This document shows positions 44,629-53,657 of a DNA stretch of 64,000 nt, one piece after another. Position 1 is the stretch's first letter. Every line of letters begins with the position of its first letter. Made by a program: the position numbers and the translations under genes. Below the pieces are notes generated by a model. It worked only from the letters and a program-made list of their open reading frames with translations, ran no database searches and was not told where the DNA came from. The stretch is from CAYZBF01 sp964476585 (GTDB taxonomy: Bacteria > Hydrothermota > UBA3072), in contig CAYZBF010000006.1 of NCBI GenBank assembly GCA_964476585.1, forward strand, positions 1-64,000, in the 5' to 3' direction.

Positions 44629-46953
44629 CTACCTAATCATTACTGCCTTATTTGTAAACCTTTCCCCGTTAGCTTCCATACTGATGAAATATATTCCTGC
44701 TGGTCTTTCAGTCATATCTATATATGTCTCGTGCCACCCGGCTTCCTTTACCTCTCTTATAAATCTTACCTCTCTTCCCACGCAGTCATACACTCTGAAA
44801 TAAACAATCGAATTCTCTGGTAGGGTATACATAACTTTTAACTGACTCCCAATAGTTAAAACATCTGCTGTCATAGAATAAATACTGGGTATCTCTTCTA
44901 TATGAACAGTATCTATAATCGAGAAATAATCATGTTTTGTAACAGTTACAAACATATCTTGTCCAGTCATGGATGGAGAAATGTTAAATGTAACACTACC
45001 TGAAGTATTAGTATACCCTACCACATGTATATCTGGATCCTCGGAAGGAATCCAGCAGCAAACAAGAGCACCCTCAATGGGTATAAGTCTATTATTATCA
45101 TAGACTCTTATAGTAAAGTCTGATTGAACTGGAGGGATGACTTGATCATGGGCTACAAAAAGGTCGTCAGGTATATCAGTCCATATCTTCAGTGAAGGAT
45201 CGTTCATTATTTGATACGCTTCAAAATAATATTGCTTTAGAGTGCTTGAAGTGTGGTTCTCTATCCAGTATAGAGCCCATTGAGTGAATCTACTCACTTC
45301 GTATAGCCTTCCAGGTACTGAATCTGTATAGATTGCATCAAAATATCGTCTCTGCAACCAATCGTCTTCATCCCAGAATGTTCCAGGAACGCTACCAAAG
45401 TATGAGATACCCCCTCTATTTGAGAGTTTTGGCCAGGTTTCTCCAAAGCAATCGGTTGAATAATCAAAATCATTAGAAAAACAGCAGTGTCCACAGGGCA
45501 TTGTATACATATCCTGATTATTCGTTTGATTGATAAGTTCATTTACAGTGAAATCGCCAGTATAACCTACTGCCCACTCCCTCCTATCACCATGACCTGT
45601 ATATACAGTCCATATATTTCCTTCGTTTATTTCATCCACAACGCGGGCCTCTTGTTCTCCTGATGCCATCACCAGTGTATCTACATCTCCCGGATTATAT
45701 CCTGCATTGTTTACTAAAAGGTTAAAACAATACCTGTTAGTTGCTCTACCTATGCTCTGATTCCCAGATAGGTCATATCCCGCAATGAATGTTGCTCTCT
45801 TAAGCCAATCATATCCAGCAGAACCAAAATCAGCCTTTTCGTATCTTATAGCTTTATTTACAACTATCATTGCCTCTTCGGCTGTTTTGACTGAAATTCT
45901 CCCCATAAATAAGTCAGGAAGGTAACCTCTTCCATCAATCTCAGAATAATATAGGTCTGTTTGTCCTGAATATGTACTGGCACTTCCCGAAGGTAGTGGA
46001 TTTATAGCATTTGGATCTGCTATAATAATAAGGTATGTAGCTAAAGGAGTTTGCGTATCAATGGTATCCTCAATCTGTGTTGCGCTCCACCCCGTTGCAT
46101 CCCACATTCTAACCTTAAATCCTCTTTGGATCTTCCAGAGTGCAAGGCTCTCTGCAGCCTCCATGAAATCTGATGAATAGACAATATCATAGTAAATCGG
46201 TAAGGTAGGAACTCCCTTATCTTCAAATATATTGGGATTCAACACCATCCTGTCTATCAATCCTTCCCAATCTATAGAATAATTCTTATTGATTGCATCT
46301 ACTGTCCTTTGAACATCTCCCCCTATAAATCTAACCTCAAGCTCAATATCTGAATAATATCTGATTTTTCCATTTTTGGGGTTATACTGCACAGGGAATA
46401 AACGGATGGTTGCCAGTTTATGTCCCCGCGCGTAACCTGCATGCTCTTCCACATCTGACAGTCTGTAAGGATAGTACTTATCCTCCGAATATACCCTTTC
46501 ATCAAGCACAAATTCAGCTCTTTTACCCTCCATCTTTGGCACCGGGGTAAGAACAGGCATAATCCTTTTTTCAATGCCAAAACTCTCTAAGCTGATTTCT
46601 TCAAATTTCGCATCCTTGATTTCAACTTCTAATTCTGCTTCATGAGGTATTTCAATAACCTGAGTAAGCACAGGTAATTTTGGCTTTCCGATTTCTCCTG
46701 TATAAGCATAGTGGGGGAAGGAAAAGAGGACAAATTCTTCACCTATTCCATTTACCATCCAATCTGTCTTGACCGTTTTATATCTAATACCTGGAATATG
46801 TGATTTAAATAAAAGAGAAAACTTCCTGGAAGAAATTCTCGTGAACTCTGGCCTTGTTGGCTGGGATATTTTCTTATCAAAAGGAATCCAGTCCCACGCT
46901 TGTAAACCCATTGTAAGAATGAAAGTAAAAACAAACATTAACCGTTTCACCAC
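44629..46953 (-). CDS. Gingipain-like C25 cysteine protease with type IX sorting domain
   Basis: The 774-aa protein has a signal peptide (start near GTG 46953), a propeptide with the C25 pro-domain look (LPVLTQVIEIPHEAELEV), and a caspase-like domain with TYLIIIADPNAI, YTGHGDRREW (His454) and CGHCCFSNDFD (Cys490 or 491 as nucleophile). An Ig-like region (PIEGALVCCW) and a type IX sorting domain (YTLPENS, VYFRVYDCVGREV, GIYFISM, KAVMIR) follow. It is exported across the outer membrane and degrades or processes proteins. Confidence 0.93.
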   Translation of the reverse strand: MVKRLMFVFTFILTMGLQAWDWIPFDKKISQPTRPEFTRISSRKFSLLFKSHIPGIRYKTVKTDWMVNGIGEEFVLFSFPHYAYTGEIGKPKLPVLTQVIEIPHEAELEVEIKDAKFEEISLESFGIEKRIMPVLTPVPKMEGKRAEFVLDERVYSEDKYYPYRLSDVEEHAGYARGHKLATIRLFPVQYNPKNGKIRYYSDIELEVRFIGGDVQRTVDAINKNYSIDWEGLIDRMVLNPNIFEDKGVPTLPIYYDIVYSSDFMEAAESLALWKIQRGFKVRMWDATGWSATQIEDTIDTQTPLATYLIIIADPNAINPLPSGSASTYSGQTDLYYSEIDGRGYLPDLFMGRISVKTAEEAMIVVNKAIRYEKADFGSAGYDWLKRATFIAGYDLSGNQSIGRATNRYCFNLLVNNAGYNPGDVDTLVMASGEQEARVVDEINEGNIWTVYTGHGDRREWAVGYTGDFTVNELINQTNNQDMYTMPCGHCCFSNDFDYSTDCFGETWPKLSNRGGISYFGSVPGTFWDEDDWLQRRYFDAIYTDSVPGRLYEVSRFTQWALYWIENHTSSTLKQYYFEAYQIMNDPSLKIWTDIPDDLFVAHDQVIPPVQSDFTIRVYDNNRLIPIEGALVCCWIPSEDPDIHVVGYTNTSGSVTFNISPSMTGQDMFVTVTKHDYFSIIDTVHIEEIPSIYSMTADVLTIGSQLKVMYTLPENSIVYFRVYDCVGREVRFIREVKEAGWHETYIDMTERPAGIYFISMEANGERFTNKAVMIR

Positions 46954-47195
46954 GCCTCTTATCTCCTTATTCCTACCATAACTTTACAATAACCCTCTTT
47001 CCCATCTATACTCCGTGCAATAATGTGAACACTTGAGATGACAGAGTTAACTGATTCTATATTTGTAAAAACCACAAAGGATAGTCCTTAGTATTGGCGC
47101 TGACGGAGAGTAAACCTATAAGGAGTGGCAGCATGATTTAAACTACTGGAAAAACTAAGTCTGTGGAAACAAAGCAACGGAAACTCTTTCCTATC
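46954..47195. other. Intergenic region, possible structured RNA, no gene seen
   Basis: The 240 bases between the C25 gene and the lipoprotein gene hold no ORF. About 47080-47135 has short inverted pairs (AAGGATAGTCCTT and GCTG with CAGC around GGAGAGTAAACC). I could not match a known riboswitch or small RNA. Confidence 0.25.
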
Positions 47196-47759
47196 TTAAT
47201 ACCCCTTTTGTTCTTTCTCAAACTCCCTGAGTTCCCGAATCTCTTTTTCGAGTTCCTGGAAGGACTGAGAAGCACGAAACCTGGTGTATATACTTTTATT
47301 ACTGCCCATCATTAGCTGATTCAGGAGTTCCTCTCTTGCTTCGCCAAGGGGAACCTCCAACAAGACAAAAGCTCGATACATCTTTTCTTCCTTCTTTACC
47401 GTCTGCTTCTTCACTCTTGAGCCTATTAATGTCTGGTCAACCACATTCTTACTGACCTTAGTATACTGCTGGAGAAGCTCGGAATCCTCAGTTCTTCCGA
47501 CCTCTTCATCGAACTTCTTTACCAAACCCTGAATATGAGATTCAATCTGCTCTGCAACATTGAGTCTTGCATCCTGTTTTGCTTTATCCAGAGCTATTTG
47601 ATAATCAACAGAGGTTGCGGCTGCAGCACCAAACATAAAATTGGGATCCTCTGGTGGGGAAAGATACCAGTCTGGTGCTGATATATCGCTTTTATATCCA
47701 GAAGCACAACCTATCATTAAAAATGTTAATACCAATCCTACACATAAAATCTTCTTCAT
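47196..47759 (-). CDS. LPP20-family lipoprotein
   Basis: The 187-aa protein has AAGGAGG, ATG 47759 and a lipoprotein signal (LVLTFLMIGC). It then shows the LPP20 pattern: PDWYLSPPEDPNFMFGAAAA, IALDKAKQDARLNVAEQIE and a long helix ending in a charged coil. Such lipoproteins sit in the outer membrane; the function is unknown. It is matured by LspA. Confidence 0.88.
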   Translation of the reverse strand: MKKILCVGLVLTFLMIGCASGYKSDISAPDWYLSPPEDPNFMFGAAAATSVDYQIALDKAKQDARLNVAEQIESHIQGLVKKFDEEVGRTEDSELLQQYTKVSKNVVDQTLIGSRVKKQTVKKEEKMYRAFVLLEVPLGEAREELLNQLMMGSNKSIYTRFRASQSFQELEKEIRELREFEKEQKGY

Positions 47760-47932
47760 AAAGACCTCCTTATTACTCTTTCCTAAAAATCCTTACATAT
47801 TAAATCGGCTACTCCCCATCAGCGTTTCTAATATTAGCGACAAATTTTTGACTGTCAAGAGGAGAACATTCATATATGAATGGATGAGTTGACTTTAACC
47901 TTCGGGATGGTAGCTGTGTGCTGTTTTCATTA

Positions 47933-47960
47933 TTGACATTTCTTATCATTTAATTAAGTT
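47933..47960 (+). promoter_or_regulatory. Promoter of the PAP2 gene, probable leaderless start
   Basis: TTGACA (47933-47938), 16 bases, TAAGTT (47955-47960), then six bases to a GTG start at 47967. Confidence 0.68.
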
Positions 47961-47966
47961 GGTTCT

Positions 47967-48638
47967 GTGTTTATAATTATCCTTACTTTAGTATCGTACG
48001 ATAATAACAGGTTTCTATCTACAGTATGTTCTGATCTGTCCTATATTTCTTCTTCACCATCACGCTGGGAAAAAAGAGATTATGGTAAATTTGCAGGAGT
48101 AGCTGTATCATTAGGTACAATCATGCTTCTTGATGATGAAATCAGAGAGGAAGTTCAAAACTACAATGGAAAGATTAACAATATTGCAGATGCATTTGAA
48201 CCTTTAGGAGCTAATTATGGAATTGGTCTTTTAGGAAGCAGTTACCTAATTGGATGTCTACTCAATAATAATGAGCTCAAACACCTCTCCCTACGAGCTT
48301 CGGAAAGTGCCCTCATATCCATGGGATTTACCTACCTCATAAAGATAGGAATCGGCAGGAAGAGACCCAACTTAGGGGAAGGACCCTACTGTTTTTCAGG
48401 TCCGAACCTGGAAGCAGGAAGAATGTCCATGCCATCAGGGCACACTGCGTTTACCTTTGCAGTTGCCTCATATATTTCTTCAGAAACCAAAAACCCCTTG
48501 ATTACTATCCTCGCATACGGCACTGCAATAACGGTTGGCTATTCAAGAATAAAAGAGGATAAGCACTGGGCATCAGATGTGTATTTAGGAGCATTAATTG
48601 GTATAAGTGTAGGAATAACTATTTCAATCCTGGATTAA
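47967..48638 (+). CDS. PAP2-type membrane phosphatase
   Basis: The 223-aa protein has the three PAP2 motifs: KIGIGRKRP, PSGHT and SRIKEDKHWASDV, set between membrane helices. It removes phosphate from lipid phosphates such as phosphatidate or undecaprenyl pyrophosphate on the periplasmic face. GTG 47967 is the start; no Shine-Dalgarno is present. Confidence 0.9.
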   Translation: MFIIILTLVSYDNNRFLSTVCSDLSYISSSPSRWEKRDYGKFAGVAVSLGTIMLLDDEIREEVQNYNGKINNIADAFEPLGANYGIGLLGSSYLIGCLLNNNELKHLSLRASESALISMGFTYLIKIGIGRKRPNLGEGPYCFSGPNLEAGRMSMPSGHTAFTFAVASYISSETKNPLITILAYGTAITVGYSRIKEDKHWASDVYLGALIGISVGITISILD

Positions 48639-48913
48639 CAGAGAGTCGTTAGTCATGAGTCATTTGTCAATAGTCTTAATAGAATGAGTAAAAAAATTAT
48701 TTTAATTCTAAAAATAAAATGGCAAATATAAAAAGATTTGAAGATATTAAAGCGTGGCAAAAGTCAAGAGAGTTAGTAAAGGAAATTTATTACATAACTA
48801 ATAATAAAAAATTTATGAAAGATTGGAGTTTAAAGGAACAAGTTAGACGTGCAACGGTTTCTATTATGAGTAATATTGTTCACCCCGTGGAATAGTAATA
48901 TGAATTTCTTTTA

Positions 48914-48945
48914 CTTATTCCATGGGGTAAACCCCGTGGAATAAG
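48914..48945 (+). repeat. 15-bp palindrome directly before the GIY-YIG start codon
   Basis: CTTATTCCATGGGGT (48914-48928) pairs with ACCCCGTGGAATAAG (48931-48945) with one G-T wobble and a two-base loop. In the mRNA this hairpin occupies the ribosome-binding region of the endonuclease ORF. Confidence 0.85.
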
Positions 48946-49203
48946 ATGTATTATATTTATGTTTTGCAAAGTGAAAAAGACGAAAATTTCTATGTGGGAT
49001 ATACCTCAAACTTCAAAAAAAGACTTAAATTACATAATGAGGGAAGAGTGAAATCTACAAAAGAGAGAAGACCAATCAAACTAATCTATTATGAAGCATG
49101 TTTGGAACAAAAAGACGCATTAAAAAGAGAAAAGTATTTGAAATCCAACTATGGTAAACGATACATAAAAAATAGACATAAGGAGTACCTCAAAGATGTC
49201 TAA
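48946..49203 (+). CDS. Small GIY-YIG endonuclease (UPF0213/COG2827 type)
   Basis: The 85-aa protein is a bare GIY-YIG domain: MYYIYVLQSE (GIY position), FYVGYTS (YIG position), KKRLKLHNEG with the catalytic Arg region, and ALKREKYLKS with the metal-binding Glu. It lacks a separate DNA-binding domain. The hairpin upstream leaves no Shine-Dalgarno. It may catalyse the spread of the element in which it sits. Confidence 0.92.
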   Translation: MYYIYVLQSEKDENFYVGYTSNFKKRLKLHNEGRVKSTKERRPIKLIYYEACLEQKDALKREKYLKSNYGKRYIKNRHKEYLKDV

Positions 49204-49533
49204 CAACCTTCAAGTTGTTTACCAAGTCTCTATTCCACGGGGCATGGGTTATTCCCGACAAACAGATAAAGAGTTTATCCAGTTTCTTTATACTGCCAAA
49301 GGGTCTGCTTCAGAAATTCAAAGTCATTTATATTTATCTCTTGATTTAGGTTATTTAAGCAAAGAAGAATTTAAAAAGGTCTATATAGAAACAGAAGAAA
49401 TATCAAAAATGATTTCAGGTTTTATACGTTATTTAAAAAATAGCAAAAACGTGTAATGATTCTTTATTAACTAATAACCTTATTATATCACAACAGAATA
49501 TATAAATAATGACTCACGACTAGAGACTGAAGA

Positions 49534-52467
49534 CTAAAGACTAACCAGCTTTTCGAGGAATGAGAAGAGCTCATCTCTCGGGACAAACACTGTAAGTTTT
49601 CCGTTATAAGAAAATTTGAGTCCACTGATTTCCGTGATAAGTCTTCTGATTTTATCTTTTGAAAGCTCAATTTTAAATTCACATCTGTATTCGGTTATCC
49701 CCTCTCTCACTTTACTGATACCTGCCCTCTCTGCCAAAAGTCTGATACGTGCCCATCTGAGTATTCTAACTACGTTAGAGGGTAACCTACCAAAACGATC
49801 AGCAATTTCCTCTTCTATTTTACCTGCCTCATCTAAAGTCCTGGCAGATGAAATCTTTCTGTACAACGAAATCCTCTCCTCCTGATGTGGTACATAGTCA
49901 GTAGGAATATAAAAGGAGCCAAGAAGCGATACCTCCACCTCGAAAGGTTTGCTCACTTCTTCCCCTTTAACCTCCATTATTGCCTCCTGAAGTAGTTTTA
50001 GATAAAGCTCATATCCAACTGTTGCTATATGTCCATGTTGTCTTGCTCCCAGTATCTCTCCTGCTCCTCGAATCTCAAGATCACTCATTGATATCTTAAA
50101 TCCTGCACCCAGATCAGAGTAGGTCTTTATAGCCGCAATTCTTTTCTCTGCATTCTGTGTAATATTTGAGCTAACAATCAGATAACAGTACCCCTGACGA
50201 ATAGACCTCCCAACCCTTCCCCTTAATTGATGGAGATCCGCCAGACCAAAATTCTGTGCTCTGCCTATTATTATCGTATTCACATTTGGCATATCAAGTC
50301 CTGACTCAATTATCGCTGTAGATAATAGAAGATCATATTTGCCCTCGATAAATGCAGTCATTCGCTCCTCGAGAAGTTTTGACGGTAGCTGACCATGGCC
50401 AACCACAATACTGATTTCAGGGACTACATTTTCCAGTTTCTCTTTGATTGCTTGAATGCTATTTATCCTGTTGTGGACAAAAAAGACCTGCCCGCCTCGT
50501 TCAATTTCTTTAAGTATTGCATCCCTTATAACTCCTTCATCCCATTCCATAACCTCTGTTATTACACCTTTTCTGCCTTCAGGAGGACTCTCAATAAGTG
50601 AAAAATCGTTGATACCAAGTAAAGCAAATTGAAGGGTCCGCGGGATTGGAGTCGCACTCATAGATAAGACATCGAGATTTACTCTCAATTTCTTAAGTTT
50701 GTCCTTCTGCTTAACCCCAAAACGCTGTTCCTCATCTACTATGAGAAGACCTAAGTCATTAAAGTCAATTGATTTTTTCAATAACTTATGAGTTCCAATC
50801 ACAATGTCACACTCCCCTGATGACATCTTCCTTTTAATCTCTTTCTCTGCATCCTGCGTAAATCGAGAGAATAACTCCACATTCACAGGAAATCGCTCTA
50901 ATCTGTCTTTGAATGTCCTGTAGTGCTGTGCTGCAAGGATTGTTGTTGGAGCAAGTAAAACTACCTGTTTTGAATCACTTGCAGCCTTAAATGCTGCTCG
51001 GAGGGAAACTTCGGTTTTCCCAAAGCCAACCTCTCCACAGAGAAGACGATCCATTGGCTTAGTAGATTCCATATCCTCATAGACTTCCAGTATAGCCTCC
51101 ATTTGATCCCCTGTCTCTACAAAAGGAAATGATATTTCTAGTTCTCTCTGCAGGGATGTATTCTTACTAAAGGAATATCCCTTTCCAGACGCGCGCCGGG
51201 CGTATAAAGAAAGCATTGAGTTTGCCAACTCCTTTAAATCCTCCTTCACTCTTTTCTTCTTTCTTTCCCACTTCTTCTTTGAAAGGCTTGAGAGAGGAGG
51301 TTCCTTCTCACCCCCGGATATATATTGCGTAACCAGATAGGCCTTCTCCAAAGGAACAAGAACCCTGCTTTCATCCATATATTCGATTGCAATACAATCT
51401 ATCATTCTTCTATCAATCTCTACTCTTTCGAGCCCCTGAAAACGACCTACACCAAAATCCTCATGAACCACATAATCCCCTCTACTGAATACTATCTCTT
51501 CCATAGCCCTCAGTTTTTTCCTGGTTTCTTCCCGTCTAACTCGAAGTAGTCCGAAAATATCAGCCTCTGTAAAAAGAGCTATCTGTAACTCATCAATTAT
51601 GAACCCTTTAGAAAGAAAGCCTTTGATGTAATTAATGTTTGGAATTTCATCGCTAAAGAGTCCCTTTAATCTTTCTATCTCTCCAGGGGTGTCAACAACG
51701 ACAAATAAGGTGTATTTTTCATAAGCCTCCATATCTTTTCTGAAAAGGTTTAGATCGCGGTGATAAGAAGTGGCTGGAATAAACTTCAGTGAATCACCAA
51801 CTGGCTCAAACCGAACGTCCGGCTTAAACCCAGAAATTTCTGCTCCAATTTTAAAGAATTTGCTTAAAGCATCTTTTACGGGAATATAATCTTGGGTCCC
51901 AATTAAAAGATTTATCTTTTCAATTCTATTTGTTGATAACTGTGAATATGTATCAAAATAACGCAGAGAATCTATTCTCTCATCCTCCAGTTCAATACGC
52001 AATGGGGCATCACAATTTGTTGCCCAGAGGTCAATGATACCGCCCCTTATTACATACTCACCCTTTTCATAAACGCGGCTCTTCTGAATCAGACCACCCT
52101 CCTCAAGGCGATATAGGAATTCTTCTCGCGGTAATTTACCCCCTATTTTAAGCCTGATATATTCCTGCTCTGGAACCTCTAAATCCAGAGTTTTCTCATT
52201 TAAAACTAATAGATCAAAACTCTCAGAAGTTAAAGCGCTAGCACCCTCGTTCAGGGTTTCTTCGGACAGTAGATATACACGATCAAAAAAGAATCTCGCG
52301 TCGCGCACCACCTTTAGTGAGTCCTCATGGGTTAAGAGTATAAGGGGGGCACGCTCCTTTAAGCCATAAGAAATAAGATGTTCACCTGGATAAAGAGGAC
52401 GCATTAAGGTCTTCTTATCTCCTACTTTATTTTTAAGATATTTGTATAATTCTTCTTTTAGATTCAC
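49534..52467 (-). CDS. mfd: Transcription-repair coupling factor Mfd
   Basis: The 977-aa translocase removes stalled RNA polymerase and recruits UvrA. It shows an N-terminal UvrB-like region (YVIRGGIIDLWA), the CarD-like polymerase-interaction domain (FSRGDYVVHEDFGVGRFQG), helicase motifs (CGEVGFGKTEV, LAPTTILAAQHY, VDEEQRFG, SMSATPIPRTL, GRVGRSIRQGYCYL) and a C-terminal TRCF domain. It is shorter than the about 1150 aa of E. coli, mainly at the N-terminus. It overlaps rnfA by four bases. Confidence 0.97.
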   Translation of the reverse strand: MNLKEELYKYLKNKVGDKKTLMRPLYPGEHLISYGLKERAPLILLTHEDSLKVVRDARFFFDRVYLLSEETLNEGASALTSESFDLLVLNEKTLDLEVPEQEYIRLKIGGKLPREEFLYRLEEGGLIQKSRVYEKGEYVIRGGIIDLWATNCDAPLRIELEDERIDSLRYFDTYSQLSTNRIEKINLLIGTQDYIPVKDALSKFFKIGAEISGFKPDVRFEPVGDSLKFIPATSYHRDLNLFRKDMEAYEKYTLFVVVDTPGEIERLKGLFSDEIPNINYIKGFLSKGFIIDELQIALFTEADIFGLLRVRREETRKKLRAMEEIVFSRGDYVVHEDFGVGRFQGLERVEIDRRMIDCIAIEYMDESRVLVPLEKAYLVTQYISGGEKEPPLSSLSKKKWERKKKRVKEDLKELANSMLSLYARRASGKGYSFSKNTSLQRELEISFPFVETGDQMEAILEVYEDMESTKPMDRLLCGEVGFGKTEVSLRAAFKAASDSKQVVLLAPTTILAAQHYRTFKDRLERFPVNVELFSRFTQDAEKEIKRKMSSGECDIVIGTHKLLKKSIDFNDLGLLIVDEEQRFGVKQKDKLKKLRVNLDVLSMSATPIPRTLQFALLGINDFSLIESPPEGRKGVITEVMEWDEGVIRDAILKEIERGGQVFFVHNRINSIQAIKEKLENVVPEISIVVGHGQLPSKLLEERMTAFIEGKYDLLLSTAIIESGLDMPNVNTIIIGRAQNFGLADLHQLRGRVGRSIRQGYCYLIVSSNITQNAEKRIAAIKTYSDLGAGFKISMSDLEIRGAGEILGARQHGHIATVGYELYLKLLQEAIMEVKGEEVSKPFEVEVSLLGSFYIPTDYVPHQEERISLYRKISSARTLDEAGKIEEEIADRFGRLPSNVVRILRWARIRLLAERAGISKVREGITEYRCEFKIELSKDKIRRLITEISGLKFSYNGKLTVFVPRDELFSFLEKLVSL

Positions 52468-53048
52468 AGAGACAGGCCCATAAAGCCTGAGAAACCAAGA
52501 AAGGCGAGTGCCATAAGAGCTGCTGTTATAAAAGATATCGGAAGGCCTTTTAAAGCCTTTGGTATGGGAGCATTCTCTAGCCTCTCCCGAATCCCTGCCA
52601 TAAGAACAAGAGCAATTAGAAACCCTAATGCACTGCTTACCGCAAATACTACACTGGATAATAATCCAAAGTGACTATCTATGTTCAGAAAAGCAACGCC
52701 AAGGATAGCACAGTTCGTAGTTATTAAAGGAAGGAATATCCCCAATGCTGAATATAGTCCAGGAATCTGCTTTTTGAAAAATAGCTCCAGAAATTGAACC
52801 AGTGAAGCAATCACAAGAATAAATACAACTGTTCTAAGATAGAGGAGATCAAGAGGAAGGAGAATATACTGATATAAAAACCAGGTTATTATTGTCGACA
52901 GAGTCATGACAAAGATAACACTCATACCCATACCAATAGCCGTCTCAATTTTTGCTGAGACTCCAAAGAAAGGACAAAGACCCAGGAATCTCATGAGGAC
53001 TATATTATTCACAAGGAAAGCCGACAAGAATAGCAAAAATAAATTCAT
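52464..53048 (-). CDS. rnfA: Rnf/NQR-type electron transport complex subunit A
   Basis: The 194-aa six-helix protein has NNIVLMRFLGLCPFFGVS, TTNCAILGVAFLN and a C-terminal ERLENAPIPKALKGLPISF block, typical of RnfA. With RnfE it forms the membrane core that carries a [2Fe-2S] cluster. It starts directly after the rnfE stop and overlaps mfd by four bases. Confidence 0.95.
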   Translation of the reverse strand: MNLFLLFLSAFLVNNIVLMRFLGLCPFFGVSAKIETAIGMGMSVIFVMTLSTIITWFLYQYILLPLDLLYLRTVVFILVIASLVQFLELFFKKQIPGLYSALGIFLPLITTNCAILGVAFLNIDSHFGLLSSVVFAVSSALGFLIALVLMAGIRERLENAPIPKALKGLPISFITAALMALAFLGFSGFMGLSL

Positions 53049-53657
53049 TTACTTCTTCCCAAAATGATTATATAAACCCATTAGAAGAGCAATTGCTAAG
53101 AATCCGCCAGGAGGTAAAATCATAAGGAGCACGGATGAATTCGTGAAAGCCTCCCCAAACACTTTAAAGCCAGGAAACACTCCAGGAATCGAAAGCCAGA
53201 TGCCCTGTCCCAGTATCTCTCTTATTGTTCCCATAATAAAAAGAATAATTGCAAATCCAAGACCGATACCTAAACCATCCATAATGGCGTAATGTGGTGG
53301 ATGTTTATAGGCATAACCTTCCGCTCTTCCAAGGATTCCACAGTTTACAACAATGAGCGGGACAAAGATGCCTAATTGCCTGGAGAGAGGAGGAACATAC
53401 GCTTTTAGCATATAATCAACCATAGTAACAAAGGTTGATATGATCACTATGAATATAGGAATACGAAGATTTCTTGGAATGAGATTTCGTAACAATGAAA
53501 TGAGTAAGTTGGAAAAAGTAAGAACGAATATAACTGCCAGACCCATACCAAGAGCGTTATATGCAGAGGTACTTACTGCGAGGGTCGGACAAAGCCCTAT
53601 CGCAAGAACGAGAACCATATTATTTTTGATTATACCATCAATAAAAACACGCTTCAT
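53049..53657 (-). CDS. rnfE: Rnf complex subunit E
   Basis: The 202-aa six-helix membrane protein has NNMVLVLAIGLCPTLAVS, FVPLIVVNCGILGRAEGYA and GLGIGLGFAIILFIMG, the RnfE/NqrD pattern. It is homologous to RnfA and inversely oriented in the membrane. It overlaps rnfG by one base. Confidence 0.95.
   Translation of the reverse strand: MKRVFIDGIIKNNMVLVLAIGLCPTLAVSTSAYNALGMGLAVIFVLTFSNLLISLLRNLIPRNLRIPIFIVIISTFVTMVDYMLKAYVPPLSRQLGIFVPLIVVNCGILGRAEGYAYKHPPHYAIMDGLGIGLGFAIILFIMGTIREILGQGIWLSIPGVFPGFKVFGEAFTNSSVLLMILPPGGFLAIALLMGLYNHFGKK

Larger units (their letters stand above)
48883..49242 (+). mobile_element. GIY-YIG element with CCCCGTGGAATA inverted repeats
   Basis: CCCCGTGGAATAG (48883-48895) is exactly inverted at the right end (49230-49242). 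A second, nearly perfect palindrome lies at 48914-48945, just before the endonuclease ORF. The motif thus occurs four times, twice in each orientation, bounding one small gene. Its place inside another gene's coding sequence shows that it inserted there. The exact ends and any target duplication are uncertain by a few bases. Confidence 0.78.
48719..49456 (+). pseudogene. Four-helix-bundle (S23/IVP type) protein gene split by a GIY-YIG element
   Basis: The N-terminal part (48719-48880) reads RFEDIKAWQKSRELVKEIY, then KEQVRRATVSIMSNIV. The C-terminal part (about 49247-49456) reads GYSRQTDKEFIQFLYTAKG, QSHLYLSLDLGYLSKEEF and ISKMISGFIRYLKNSK. Joined, they give about 124 aa, the usual full four-helix-bundle protein. 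Between them about 366 bases have been inserted: after IV the frame runs into HPVE and a TAG. The second half can still be read from ATG 49196 inside the insert. Confidence 0.88.

Noticed and set aside
46982..47180. A known riboswitch, signal recognition particle RNA or cyclic-di-GMP aptamer
   Set aside because: Short inverted pairs are present, but none of the conserved cores of these RNAs could be matched.
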